This document shows, in pieces, positions 1-6,449 of a DNA stretch of 6,449 nt. The translations under genes and the position numbers were made by a program. The notes below the pieces were generated by a model. It made no database searches and was not told where the DNA came from. It saw nothing but the letters and a program-made list of their open reading frames with translations. The DNA is taken from assembly GCA_050732635.1 (NCBI GenBank), contig JBOHRE010000143.1:1-6449 (forward strand). The letters run 5' to 3'. This DNA is from JBOHRE01 sp050732635. Lineage in GTDB: Bacteria; Gemmatimonadota; Gemmatimonadetes; Longimicrobiales; RSA9. Every line of letters starts with the position of its first letter. Position 1 is the stretch's first letter.

Positions 1-2
1 GG

Positions 3-3000
3 CTGCGCGCTGCGCTCGAGGAGCGCGTGGCTGTGGCCCGGAATCGCGCGGCGGCCGCCGCCGAGGCGGCAGCCCAGCCGGCCCGCTCGCTTCGTGGCGC
101 GGCGCTCTTCGGTGCTCTGGAACGCGTTCGTCTGCGGGCGGACGTCACGGCGATCGCGGTCTTCGATGCGAGCGGTGATCTGGTCGCGTGGTCCGGCGAG
201 CACCGGGGCGCGATCCCGCCGGAAGTGTCCGCCGGAGCGCAACGCCTGAGCTACGTCGATCGTCCACTGTTCGGCTACTTATACGTTTCGCACCCGGTAC
301 CCGAAAGTGGCGGGCACGCCACTGCGGTGGTGCTGATGCAGACGGGGCAGCCGGTCGACGGCGCGCCCGCTGGCCTTGCCGAGGAGTTCCGGCGCGACAC
401 CGGCGCCGGCGTGCGGTTCGCGGAGCGCGCCGTCGGGCCGCCGACGTGGGTGCTGCGACCGGGCACGGACACGGTGCTGGCCGGCTACGTCGAGCCGGCA
501 ACGCAGGCGGCTGCACGTGAGCGGCTTGCCGGCCGGGCGCGACAGCTGGTGCTCGGCCTGGCCGCCGGTGCGTTCAGCGCGCTGGTGATCGCGTGGCTGC
601 AGCTCATGCCGTCCACGCGTGGCGCATACGCGGCGCCCCTGCTCGCCAGCGCCCTCTTCCTCCTGGTGGCGCCGCTCAGCCGGGTACTGCCGCTGCAGCC
701 CTTGTTCTCGCCCGGCTGGTTTCTGCTGGATGCGCCCGGTGAGATCACCCTCGGCGTTCTGCTCGCAGTGCTCCTGCCGGTCATGGCGCTGGTCGCGTCG
801 TGGCGGCCGCCGACGATTCGAAGGGCCTTCATGCTCGCCGTCGTGGTGGGGGCCGGCATCGCAGCGGCCGCGTACGCCGCGCTCACTGGCCTGCTGCTCG
901 CCGCCTCCGCCCCGCCACTGCTGGAGAACGGCACCTACCTGTGGGGTACGCTCCAGCTCGCCACCGTGCTGGCTCTGACGCTTCTCGGCGCGCTGCTCCT
1001 GCCGCAGCCCGTGCCGCAGGGGCACCCGCGACGAGGGCTCGCTCTGTTGACCGCTGGAGCCGCTCTGGCCGCGCTGCTGGGCGCACTGCTCATCGCACGC
1101 TGGCGGACGAGCGGCGCCGCGCCATTGCAGTCACCCGGGCTCTGGTGGGCGGCTTTCTGGGCCGCTCCCTTCACACTGCTCGGCCTGGGGCTGCGCCACC
1201 GTACGCAGCAGCCCGGCCGCCTCTTCCGTACCCTGTGCGCCGGTTGGCTGGCAGTCACGTTCACGCTGCCCATGCTGTGGACCGCCCACACCGCCGCGCG
1301 TGTGTCGGCCGCCGAGCGCTCGCTGGCGACGCTCGGCGTCCAGCCGACCGCGGAGCCCTATATCGCGTACCTGTTGCGCCGCTTCGCCGAGGAGGCCAAC
1401 GCACGCGCGCGGTTGGGCGAGGCCGGCATCCACCTGATGTACCGCTCCTGGCTGGCCAGCGGCCTGGCGGAGGCCGGATACCCTGCTCAGATCCTGCTCT
1501 GGGACAGTGATCGCGAGCCGGTTCTCGAGTTGCACCTCGCCGGCGCGCGCGACCCGGTGCCCGTCCCGGCTGCGCTCCGCATGTCTCTGAACGCGCTGAT
1601 GGACTGGGCCGCCCAGGCAGGAGAGCCGGTCGTGGATGCGGCGCCCGAACCGCCCGAGGCCAGTGTCGCGGCGGCGATCCCGCTGCCCTTCGGCTTCGCG
1701 ATGACCGCTGTCGTGCCGCCGCGCCGGACCCTCGAGCTGACCCCGGCGCTGGAGAGCTTCCTGGGCTCACCGCCGCGACTCGACGCGGATCTGGAGATCG
1801 TGCCCGCTCTCGGCTCGGCCGCACCACAGGAGGGCGACAGCGTGCTGTGGTACCGCACCGAACGTGGCTGGCGGAGCGAAGCACTGGTCAGCTTTCCCAA
1901 CGAGTCCGCGCACGCCCATCTGTCGATTCCGGTTTCCGCGCCAGGCGTCCTCTCTGCCCGCGCTGCGCTTCTCGCCGCCGCCGACCTCGCCGTGCTGACT
2001 TTGCTCTGGCTGGTCGGCCGAACCGCTGCGGGGTCGTGGGTGCGGCCCGCCACCGGTTGGTGGGGCTGGCTGCGCAGCTTCCGGGCGCGCGTCACCCTTG
2101 CGCTGTTCGCCTTCTTCCTGCTGCCCACGATCGTTTTCGGCACGCTGGCGTACCGCGCCGTGGCCGGCGAGGCCGTGCGCGCCGCCGAGCTGCTCGCCAC
2201 CAGCGCGGCCGACGCGGCGACGGCCGCCTACGGCGCCTCACCGGGTGATCTCAACGCGATCGCCGAACGCATCGGTCACGAGGTGCTGTACTACTTCGCT
2301 GGCGATCTCGTGCAGGCCTCCTCGCCGGAAGCCGTGCACCTCGGGCTCTACGGCGCGTGGATGCCACCGGACATCTACCTCGCGCTGGAGTCGGGCGAGC
2401 AATTCGCGGCTTCACAGCTCCGACGTATCGGCGACGCCCGCTATGTGCTGGCCTTCCATTCCTTGGCGCCGGCAGGCACACTCGCCGTTCCGGTCTCGCT
2501 CGCGGTCGGCGACGCGGTGACGCGCCAGCGCGAGTTGATGCACCTGATCTTGTTCGCCGCGCTGCTCGGTGGGCTGCTCTCGCTCTGGCTCAGCGTGTAC
2601 GTGGCGCGCGCGCTGGCCCGTCCGATCGGCAGTCTGCGCCGCGCCGCCGCCGCCGTGGGCCGCGGCCAACTCGATCTGCGTCTGCCGACACGGCGCGCCG
2701 ACGAGTTCGGCGACCTCTTCGAATCATTCAACGAGATGGTGCGGCGGCTGCGGCGAGCTCGCTCGCGCGAGCTGCGCACCGCACGCGTCCTGGCGTGGGG
2801 CGAGATGGCAAGGCAGGTCGCGCATGAGATCAAGAACCCGCTGACGCCGATCAAGCTCTCCGTGCAGCACCTGCGTCGCGCCTGGATCGATCGGCGCAGT
2901 GACTTCGGCGGGATCCTCCAGACGAACGTCGAGCAGATGCTGAGCGAGATCGATCGCTTGAGCGACATTGCGCGCGCGTTCTCCCGCTATGGCGCACCCG

Positions 3001-3485
3001 CAGAGGCGTCCGGGCCGCTCGTCCCGGTCGACGTCGCTTCCGTGATCCGCGAGACGCTCGCGTTGTACCGAGCCGCCGAACCCGACATTACCTACGACGT
3101 GCGTGTCGAGGAGGACCTGCCCCGTGCGCAGGCGCGCAGCGGCGAGCTGAAGGAGGTGCTGATCAACCTGCTCGAGAATGCGCGCGCGGCAGTCGGACCC
3201 GGCGGCGTAGTCGATGTGGTCACCGAACGCATGCGCGACGGCATCACCTTGTGCGTCAGCGACGACGGCGAAGGCATTCCTGCGGAGCTGCTGCCGCGCG
3301 TGTTCGACCCGCACTTCTCGACGCGCACCGCCGGGGCCGGGCTGGGGCTCGCGATCGTGCGCCGACTCGTGGAGAGCTGGGGCGGCGCCGTCGCGGTCGA
3401 GAGCGAGCCCACAAAAGGAACCACCGTCCGGATCCAGCTCGAGATCGCGGACGGTGGCGGAGCGGCTGTGCCCGGCGGCCGCTGA
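3..3485 (+). CDS. NtrY-like multi-pass membrane sensor histidine kinase (5' partial)
   Basis: This is a transmembrane histidine kinase that should autophosphorylate on His and pass the phosphate to an unknown response regulator. Residues are numbered from the GTG at base 27. A sensor-like region (about 28-165) is followed by eight hydrophobic segments (about 174-193, 201-221, 239-259, 268-293, 305-325, 338-357, 372-389, 400-421), a soluble region (425-645), segments at 647-666 and 689-708, a third sensor-like region (710-835) and a last segment (837-858). HAMP (about 858-915) leads to HisKA with H-box AHEIKNPLTPIKLS (phospho-acceptor His933), then HATPase_c with N-box Asn1051, DDGEGI (1079-1084), DPHF (1094-1097) and GLGL (1105-1108). 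The H-box is NtrY-like, but no PAS lies between HAMP and HisKA. The frame is open to the left edge. Basic loops put the first region outside the cell, which needs a membrane segment upstream, so the true start is probably outside the window. GTG27 or GTG33 after GAGGAG (18-23) are alternatives. No regulator gene follows. Kinase identity is sure; the signal is unknown. Confidence 0.93.
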   Translation: MRAALEERVAVARNRAAAAAEAAAQPARSLRGAALFGALERVRLRADVTAIAVFDASGDLVAWSGEHRGAIPPEVSAGAQRLSYVDRPLFGYLYVSHPVPESGGHATAVVLMQTGQPVDGAPAGLAEEFRRDTGAGVRFAERAVGPPTWVLRPGTDTVLAGYVEPATQAAARERLAGRARQLVLGLAAGAFSALVIAWLQLMPSTRGAYAAPLLASALFLLVAPLSRVLPLQPLFSPGWFLLDAPGEITLGVLLAVLLPVMALVASWRPPTIRRAFMLAVVVGAGIAAAAYAALTGLLLAASAPPLLENGTYLWGTLQLATVLALTLLGALLLPQPVPQGHPRRGLALLTAGAALAALLGALLIARWRTSGAAPLQSPGLWWAAFWAAPFTLLGLGLRHRTQQPGRLFRTLCAGWLAVTFTLPMLWTAHTAARVSAAERSLATLGVQPTAEPYIAYLLRRFAEEANARARLGEAGIHLMYRSWLASGLAEAGYPAQILLWDSDREPVLELHLAGARDPVPVPAALRMSLNALMDWAAQAGEPVVDAAPEPPEASVAAAIPLPFGFAMTAVVPPRRTLELTPALESFLGSPPRLDADLEIVPALGSAAPQEGDSVLWYRTERGWRSEALVSFPNESAHAHLSIPVSAPGVLSARAALLAAADLAVLTLLWLVGRTAAGSWVRPATGWWGWLRSFRARVTLALFAFFLLPTIVFGTLAYRAVAGEAVRAAELLATSAADAATAAYGASPGDLNAIAERIGHEVLYYFAGDLVQASSPEAVHLGLYGAWMPPDIYLALESGEQFAASQLRRIGDARYVLAFHSLAPAGTLAVPVSLAVGDAVTRQRELMHLILFAALLGGLLSLWLSVYVARALARPIGSLRRAAAAVGRGQLDLRLPTRRADEFGDLFESFNEMVRRLRRARSRELRTARVLAWGEMARQVAHEIKNPLTPIKLSVQHLRRAWIDRRSDFGGILQTNVEQMLSEIDRLSDIARAFSRYGAPAEASGPLVPVDVASVIRETLALYRAAEPDITYDVRVEEDLPRAQARSGELKEVLINLLENARAAVGPGGVVDVVTERMRDGITLCVSDDGEGIPAELLPRVFDPHFSTRTAGAGLGLAIVRRLVESWGGAVAVESEPTKGTTVRIQLEIADGGGAAVPGGR

Positions 3486-3501
3486 GCGCAGGCCCTGAAC
3501 G

Positions 3502-5049
3502 CTACTGCGATGCGCGGTAGTTGATCACCTGCTCAGTCGGCGCACCGACGGGCGGAACGATGACCAGCGAAACGGCCTGGCCCGGTTCGAGCGCAGCCGC
3601 GACGCGCTCGACGTCACCGACGCCGTTGACCTCGCGCCCATTGATCTCGAGCACGATCGCACCGGGTGGCACGCCGGCCTGGCGCGCCGGCGTGTAGGGC
3701 AGGACCTCGGTGATGACCACGCCGCCGCGACGCCGTCGCTGCGCGTCGAGCTCGAGCTGCTGCGCGACCTGCTGCGTCAGCGGCGCGACCGAGAAGCCGA
3801 GCAGATCGCGCGACGTGCGCTGCGCGACCGCTTCGCGACGCTGCGGCTGCGGCCGCTCGAACTCGCCGAGCTCCACGCGCACGTCGCGCCGCTGCCGATC
3901 CCGGACCACCGTCAGCGTTACTTCTTCGCCCGGCTGCATCTGCGCGAGTCGCGTGATCAGCTCCGTATCATCCTGGATCCGATCGCCATCGACGGCCAGA
4001 ATGACATCCCGGATCTGGAGCCGGGCCTCGGCCGCGGGCGAGCCCGGCTGCACCTGCACGACCTCGGCGCCACGGACCTCGCTCAGGCCGTAGACCTCCG
4101 CGTCCACCTCCGTGATCTCCTGCACCAGCACGCCGAGCTGCGGCCGGCGAACGTAGCCGAACTCGATCAGGTCACTCGCGATCTTACTGGCCAGCGAGAT
4201 CGGGATCGCGAAGCCGTAGCCGGCGCTCACGCCGGTCTCCGAGAAGATCGCCGTGTTGATGCCGACCACGTCACCGAGCAGGTTCACCAACGGGCCGCCC
4301 GAGTTGCCGCGGTTGATCGCCGCATCCGTCTGGATGAAGGACTCGATGGCCGTACGCCCGCCCATCTCCTCACCGCCGCGGCTTCGGATGATGCCGAGGT
4401 TGCGCCCCAGCGCGCTGACGATGCCGGCCGTCACCGTGAAGTCCAGGCCGAACGGATTGCCCAGCGCCAGCACCCAGTCGCCGACGTTCAGCCGGTCGGA
4501 ACTGCCGAAGCGCACGATGGGCAGCTCCTGGCCCTCCGCCGGCTCGACCTTGATTACCGCGACGTCCGAGTTCGGGTCCGTGCCCACGACCTGCGCCTGG
4601 AACACCCGGCCATCGAGCATGGTCACCGACACTCGCCGCGCATCCTCGACGACGTGGTTGTTCGTCATGATGTAGCCGCGTCGATCGAAGATGAATCCCG
4701 AGCCCTGGCCGATCGCCGGCGGCATCTGACCCTGCCGATCCGGCACATCGTCGAAGAACGGGAACGGCAGCGGGAGCTGCCCACGCCGCTGCGCGGTCTG
4801 CGGCTGCTGCTCGACCTCGATGAAGACGACGGCAGCCAGCGCCCGCGAAGCGGCGTTCCGGAAGGTCTTCGACAACGCGCCGGCCGTTGCCGTGTCGATC
4901 GCCGCCGGCACCACGCCGAGCCGCTCGCGAACATCCTGCTGCAGCGCCTCGCGCTCCTGTGCCTGCGCCCCCTCTTCGCCGCCGCAGCCGGCAACGACTA
5001 CGAAACCGGCCATGAGCGCGGCGTGCGCCGCAATGCGCATCCTAAACAT
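3502..5049 (-). CDS. HtrA/DegP (Do) family serine protease, predicted lipoprotein
   Basis: This is a PDZ-containing trypsin-like protease (MEROPS S1C) that degrades or refolds damaged envelope proteins. The 515-residue product starts with a short basic segment, a hydrophobic stretch and a lipobox VAGC with Cys22, so it should be lipid-anchored rather than soluble like E. coli DegP. A Gln/Glu-rich linker (about 26-60) precedes the protease domain (about 60-300). The catalytic triad is intact: His132 in TNNHVV, Asp162 in NSDVAV and Ser250 in GNSGGP. A Pro/Phe-rich loop (92-111) fits the LA loop. PDZ1 covers about 303-395 and PDZ2 about 415-500, the normal two-PDZ layout and a normal length. I chose ATG 5049 because GGAGG lies 6 bases upstream and the signal peptide begins there; an in-frame ATG at 5136 would add 29 residues that spoil the signal. 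The gene is convergent with the kinase (16-base gap) and divergent from comM. The symbol is left open because degP, degQ and htrA cannot be told apart here. Confidence 0.95.
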   Translation of the reverse strand: MFRMRIAAHAALMAGFVVVAGCGGEEGAQAQEREALQQDVRERLGVVPAAIDTATAGALSKTFRNAASRALAAVVFIEVEQQPQTAQRRGQLPLPFPFFDDVPDRQGQMPPAIGQGSGFIFDRRGYIMTNNHVVEDARRVSVTMLDGRVFQAQVVGTDPNSDVAVIKVEPAEGQELPIVRFGSSDRLNVGDWVLALGNPFGLDFTVTAGIVSALGRNLGIIRSRGGEEMGGRTAIESFIQTDAAINRGNSGGPLVNLLGDVVGINTAIFSETGVSAGYGFAIPISLASKIASDLIEFGYVRRPQLGVLVQEITEVDAEVYGLSEVRGAEVVQVQPGSPAAEARLQIRDVILAVDGDRIQDDTELITRLAQMQPGEEVTLTVVRDRQRRDVRVELGEFERPQPQRREAVAQRTSRDLLGFSVAPLTQQVAQQLELDAQRRRRGGVVITEVLPYTPARQAGVPPGAIVLEINGREVNGVGDVERVAAALEPGQAVSLVIVPPVGAPTEQVINYRASQ

Positions 5050-5055
5050 CAATTG

Positions 5056-5060
5056 CCTCC
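5056..5060 (-). promoter_or_regulatory. Shine-Dalgarno site of the HtrA gene
   Basis: GGAGG on the minus strand lies 6 bases before ATG 5049. It decides the start: the in-frame upstream ATG at 5136 sits beside the candidate promoter and would not leave room for a leader. Confidence 0.8.
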
Positions 5061-5099
5061 AGTCCGTCCGCGGATCTCGTCGTCGACACCACCGCCCGG

Positions 5100-5127
5100 A
5101 TGCCCCGTCCTGGGCTGCACGGGACAT
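5100..5127 (-). other. Hairpin in the putative htrA mRNA leader
   Basis: Bases 5119-5127 and 5100-5108 can pair as a 9-bp stem around a 10-base loop. On the minus-strand RNA all nine positions pair, one as a U-G wobble; on the plus-strand RNA the same position is a C-A mismatch. The fold therefore favours a transcript running toward htrA. If the candidate promoter upstream is real, the hairpin starts within about 10 bases of the mRNA 5' end. There is no U-run after it, so it is not a classical terminator. Its function is unknown, and GC-rich DNA forms such stems by chance fairly often. Confidence 0.35.
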
Positions 5128-5141
5128 GCCGATCACGAAAT

Positions 5142-5169
5142 GCTAACGCCACAACGCGGCTGAAGTTCC
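5142..5169 (-). promoter_or_regulatory. Candidate ECF/sigma-E-like promoter for htrA
   Basis: On the minus strand GGAACTT (5169-5163) matches the -35 element of E. coli sigma-E promoters, and GGAAC is the usual core for many ECF sigma factors. CGTTA (5148-5144) follows GGAAC after 16 bases and resembles the CGTT/CGTC -10 core of ECF promoters. Transcription would begin near 5135, leaving a leader of about 86 bases before ATG 5049. HtrA/DegP genes are classic targets of envelope-stress sigma factors, which supports the reading. The -10 match to the E. coli TCTGA-type element is poor, and no sigma factor gene is visible in the window. Confidence 0.4.
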
Positions 5170-5182
5170 TGCCTCGCGTCGC

Positions 5183-5199
5183 GGCTGGCCGATCCAGCC
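5183..5199. repeat. Perfect 6-bp inverted repeat in the divergent region
   Basis: GGCTGG (5183-5188) and CCAGCC (5194-5199) are perfect inverted arms around the 5-base spacer CCGAT. The repeat lies about 14 bases upstream of the candidate htrA -35 element and about 65 bases before the comM start. It could be a regulator half-site pair or a small hairpin. No U-run follows on either strand. A 6-bp repeat is weak evidence by itself. Confidence 0.25.
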
Positions 5200-5263
5200 A
5201 TTCCAGCGCCCAGCCCAACGCCGTATCCTCGCGCGTGCGCTCTACCATCCGTTCACTCGGCCG

Positions 5264-6449
5264 ATGCTCGCCCAGGTTCTGAGCGGCGCCATGATCGGCG
5301 TCGACGCGCTGCTCGTGCGCGTCGAGGTCGACGTCGCCCCCGGTCTTCCCGCGATCAGCGTCGTCGGGCTGCCGGAGAGCGCGGTGCGCGAGGGCCGCGA
5401 GCGCGTGGCCGCGGCGCTGCACAATGCCGGATTCGATATACCGTCGCGGCGCATCACGATCAACCTAGCGCCGGCGGACGTGCGCAAGGAGGGCAGCGCC
5501 TTCGACCTGCCGATCGCGCTCGGCCTGTTGTGCGCGAGTGGCGTGCTGCCGCCGCCCTCGCTCGGCGGCTTGTGCTGTCTCGGCGAACTGGGGTTGGATG
5601 GTGAGCTGCGCCCGGTGCGCGGCGCGATCTCCGTCGCATTCGCCTGCGCCGAGGCTGGCGTTCGCTGCCTTGTGCTGCCGGCTGCGAACGCCGCCGAAGC
5701 TGCGGTGGTCGAGGCGCTCGACGTACGCGCAGCGGTGGGCCTGGGCGACGTCGTCCGTCACCTCACCGGCCACGCGCCGCTGACGCGGACGCGGCTCGAT
5801 CCGTCGGCCGCGCTGGCCGGTACGCCGACAGGTCCGCGCGTCGATTTCGCCGATGTGCGCGGTCAGCAGCACGCCAGACGCGCGCTCGAGGTCGCCGCTG
5901 CGGGCGGGCACAACACACTGCTCGAGGGACCGCCGGGCGCAGGCAAGTCGATGCTGGCGCGGCGCATGCCCACGATCCTGCCGCCGCTCACGCTGGTCGA
6001 GGCGATCGAGGTGACTCGTGTCCACTCTGCGGCCGGCCGACTTCGCCCGGGCAACGCACTCGTGGAGCGCCGGCCGTTTCGTGCGCCGCACCACAGCGTC
6101 AGCGAAGCCGGCCTGGTTGGCGGCGGCCCCGTGCCGCGGCCGGGCGAGGCGTCGCTTGCGCATCACGGGGTCCTGTTCCTGGACGAGTTTCCGGAGTTCC
6201 AGCGGCGGTCGCTCGAGTCTCTGCGGCAGCCACTCGAAGACGGTAGCGTCCATATCGGCCGAGCCCGGGTCGGCCTGACGTTTCCTGCTCGCTTCATGTT
6301 GATTGCGGCCATGAACCCCTGTCCGTGCGGGTTCCATGGCGACGGCGTGGGCCGCTGCATCTGTCACGTCGGCGAGGTGCGGCGCTATCGTTCGCGCCTG
6401 TCGGGACCATTGCTCGACCGCATCGATCTGCACGTCGACGTGCCGGCGC
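5264..6449 (+). CDS. comM: ComM/YifB-family Mg-chelatase-like AAA+ ATPase (3' partial)
   Basis: This is a cytoplasmic AAA+ ATPase. In naturally competent bacteria ComM is a hexameric helicase that drives branch migration of incoming single-stranded DNA during recombination. 395 residues are visible; the family is usually about 500, so roughly the last 110 are beyond the window, including the C-terminal Mg-chelatase domain. Residues 1-165 form the Lon-protease-like (ChlI) domain with the family hallmarks VVGLPE (33-38) and INLAPAD (66-72). The AAA+ core has Walker A GPPGAGKS (222-229), RPFRAPHHS (270-278), Walker B VLFLDE (303-308), NPCPCG (351-356), a second CxC pair (365 and 367) and GPLLDRIDLH (381-390). 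ATG 5264 is chosen because family members begin with the same MLxxVxSxxxxGxxxxxV pattern; the later ATG 5291 would remove it. No strong ribosome binding site precedes it. It is divergent from htrA. Presence of comM does not prove competence, since it occurs widely in bacteria not known to be transformable. Confidence 0.95.
   Translation, partial: MLAQVLSGAMIGVDALLVRVEVDVAPGLPAISVVGLPESAVREGRERVAAALHNAGFDIPSRRITINLAPADVRKEGSAFDLPIALGLLCASGVLPPPSLGGLCCLGELGLDGELRPVRGAISVAFACAEAGVRCLVLPAANAAEAAVVEALDVRAAVGLGDVVRHLTGHAPLTRTRLDPSAALAGTPTGPRVDFADVRGQQHARRALEVAAAGGHNTLLEGPPGAGKSMLARRMPTILPPLTLVEAIEVTRVHSAAGRLRPGNALVERRPFRAPHHSVSEAGLVGGGPVPRPGEASLAHHGVLFLDEFPEFQRRSLESLRQPLEDGSVHIGRARVGLTFPARFMLIAAMNPCPCGFHGDGVGRCICHVGEVRRYRSRLSGPLLDRIDLHVDVPA

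Noticed and set aside
279..1025. A 248-codon minus-strand open frame opposite the kinase membrane bundle.
   Set aside because: Arg/Gln/Gly-rich product with no domain or membrane pattern, antisense to a well-supported gene; the same holds for the minus frames at 1261-1884 and 1487-2200 and the plus frame at 800-1510.
3486..3501. Possible bidirectional terminator between the convergent kinase and htrA genes.
   Set aside because: The 16-base gap has no stem-loop and no T-run on either strand; the nearby NotI-like palindrome inside the kinase end is too short to call.
5050..5136. Longer HtrA start at ATG 5136.
   Set aside because: The extra 29 residues are polar and basic and bury the lipoprotein signal; the Shine-Dalgarno GGAGG fits ATG 5049, and 5136 coincides with the probable transcription start.
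5126..5154. Housekeeping promoter for htrA with TTGTGG as -35.
   Set aside because: The hexamer 17 bases downstream is CGGCAT, a poor -10; the ECF-like boxes fit better.
5201..5229. Housekeeping promoter for comM using TATCCT (5224-5229) as -10.
   Set aside because: The -35 at the correct distance (TTCCAG) matches only two positions of the consensus; not strong enough to annotate.
5042..5422. A 126-codon minus-strand open frame spanning the htrA/comM intergenic region.
   Set aside because: It overlaps the comM start on the opposite strand and the htrA leader and start codon, and its product has no recognisable feature.
5465..6433. A 322-codon open frame on the minus strand opposite comM.
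   Set aside because: It lies fully antisense to a convincing ComM sequence, gives a low-complexity Arg/Gln/Ala-rich product without motifs, and is expected from third-position GC bias.
1..6449. Mobile element, CRISPR array, tRNA/rRNA or phage-defence cassette.
   Set aside because: No spaced direct repeats, terminal inverted repeats, transposase or integrase motifs, or RNA gene signatures were seen; coding is continuous and compositionally uniform across the three genes.

Overview
The window is very GC-rich and densely coding. It holds three recognisable chromosomal genes: a large membrane sensor histidine kinase (+ strand, 5' end outside the window), an HtrA/Do-family serine protease carrying a lipoprotein signal (- strand), and the first three quarters of a ComM/YifB-type AAA+ ATPase (+ strand, cut by the right edge). 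The base composition, the lipobox on HtrA and the NtrY-like kinase suggest a high-GC, diderm, free-living bacterium. Gemmatimonadota would fit, but the phylum is an inference and three genes cannot fix it.

Layout. Bases 3-3485 encode the kinase: an extracytoplasmic-looking N-terminal domain, a bundle of eight membrane segments, a second extracytoplasmic region, two more membrane segments, a third sensor-like region, a last membrane segment, then HAMP, HisKA and HATPase_c. It meets htrA tail to tail with only 16 bases between the stop codons. htrA (5049-3502) and comM (5264 onward) are divergent and share a 214-base intergenic region. That region holds a good htrA ribosome binding site, an ECF/sigma-E-like promoter candidate pointing at htrA, a hairpin that would lie at the start of the htrA transcript, and a small perfect inverted repeat.

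Functional picture. The kinase and HtrA both belong to envelope sensing or maintenance, but they are convergent and so not in one operon. No response regulator follows the kinase. comM is a DNA-processing gene (branch migration during natural transformation in bacteria where it has been studied) with no obvious functional tie to its neighbours. I found no mobile element, CRISPR array, tRNA, rRNA or clear defence system. The items most worth a second look are the stacked-sensor architecture of the kinase and the candidate stress promoter of the lipoprotein HtrA. Neither amounts to a new system.
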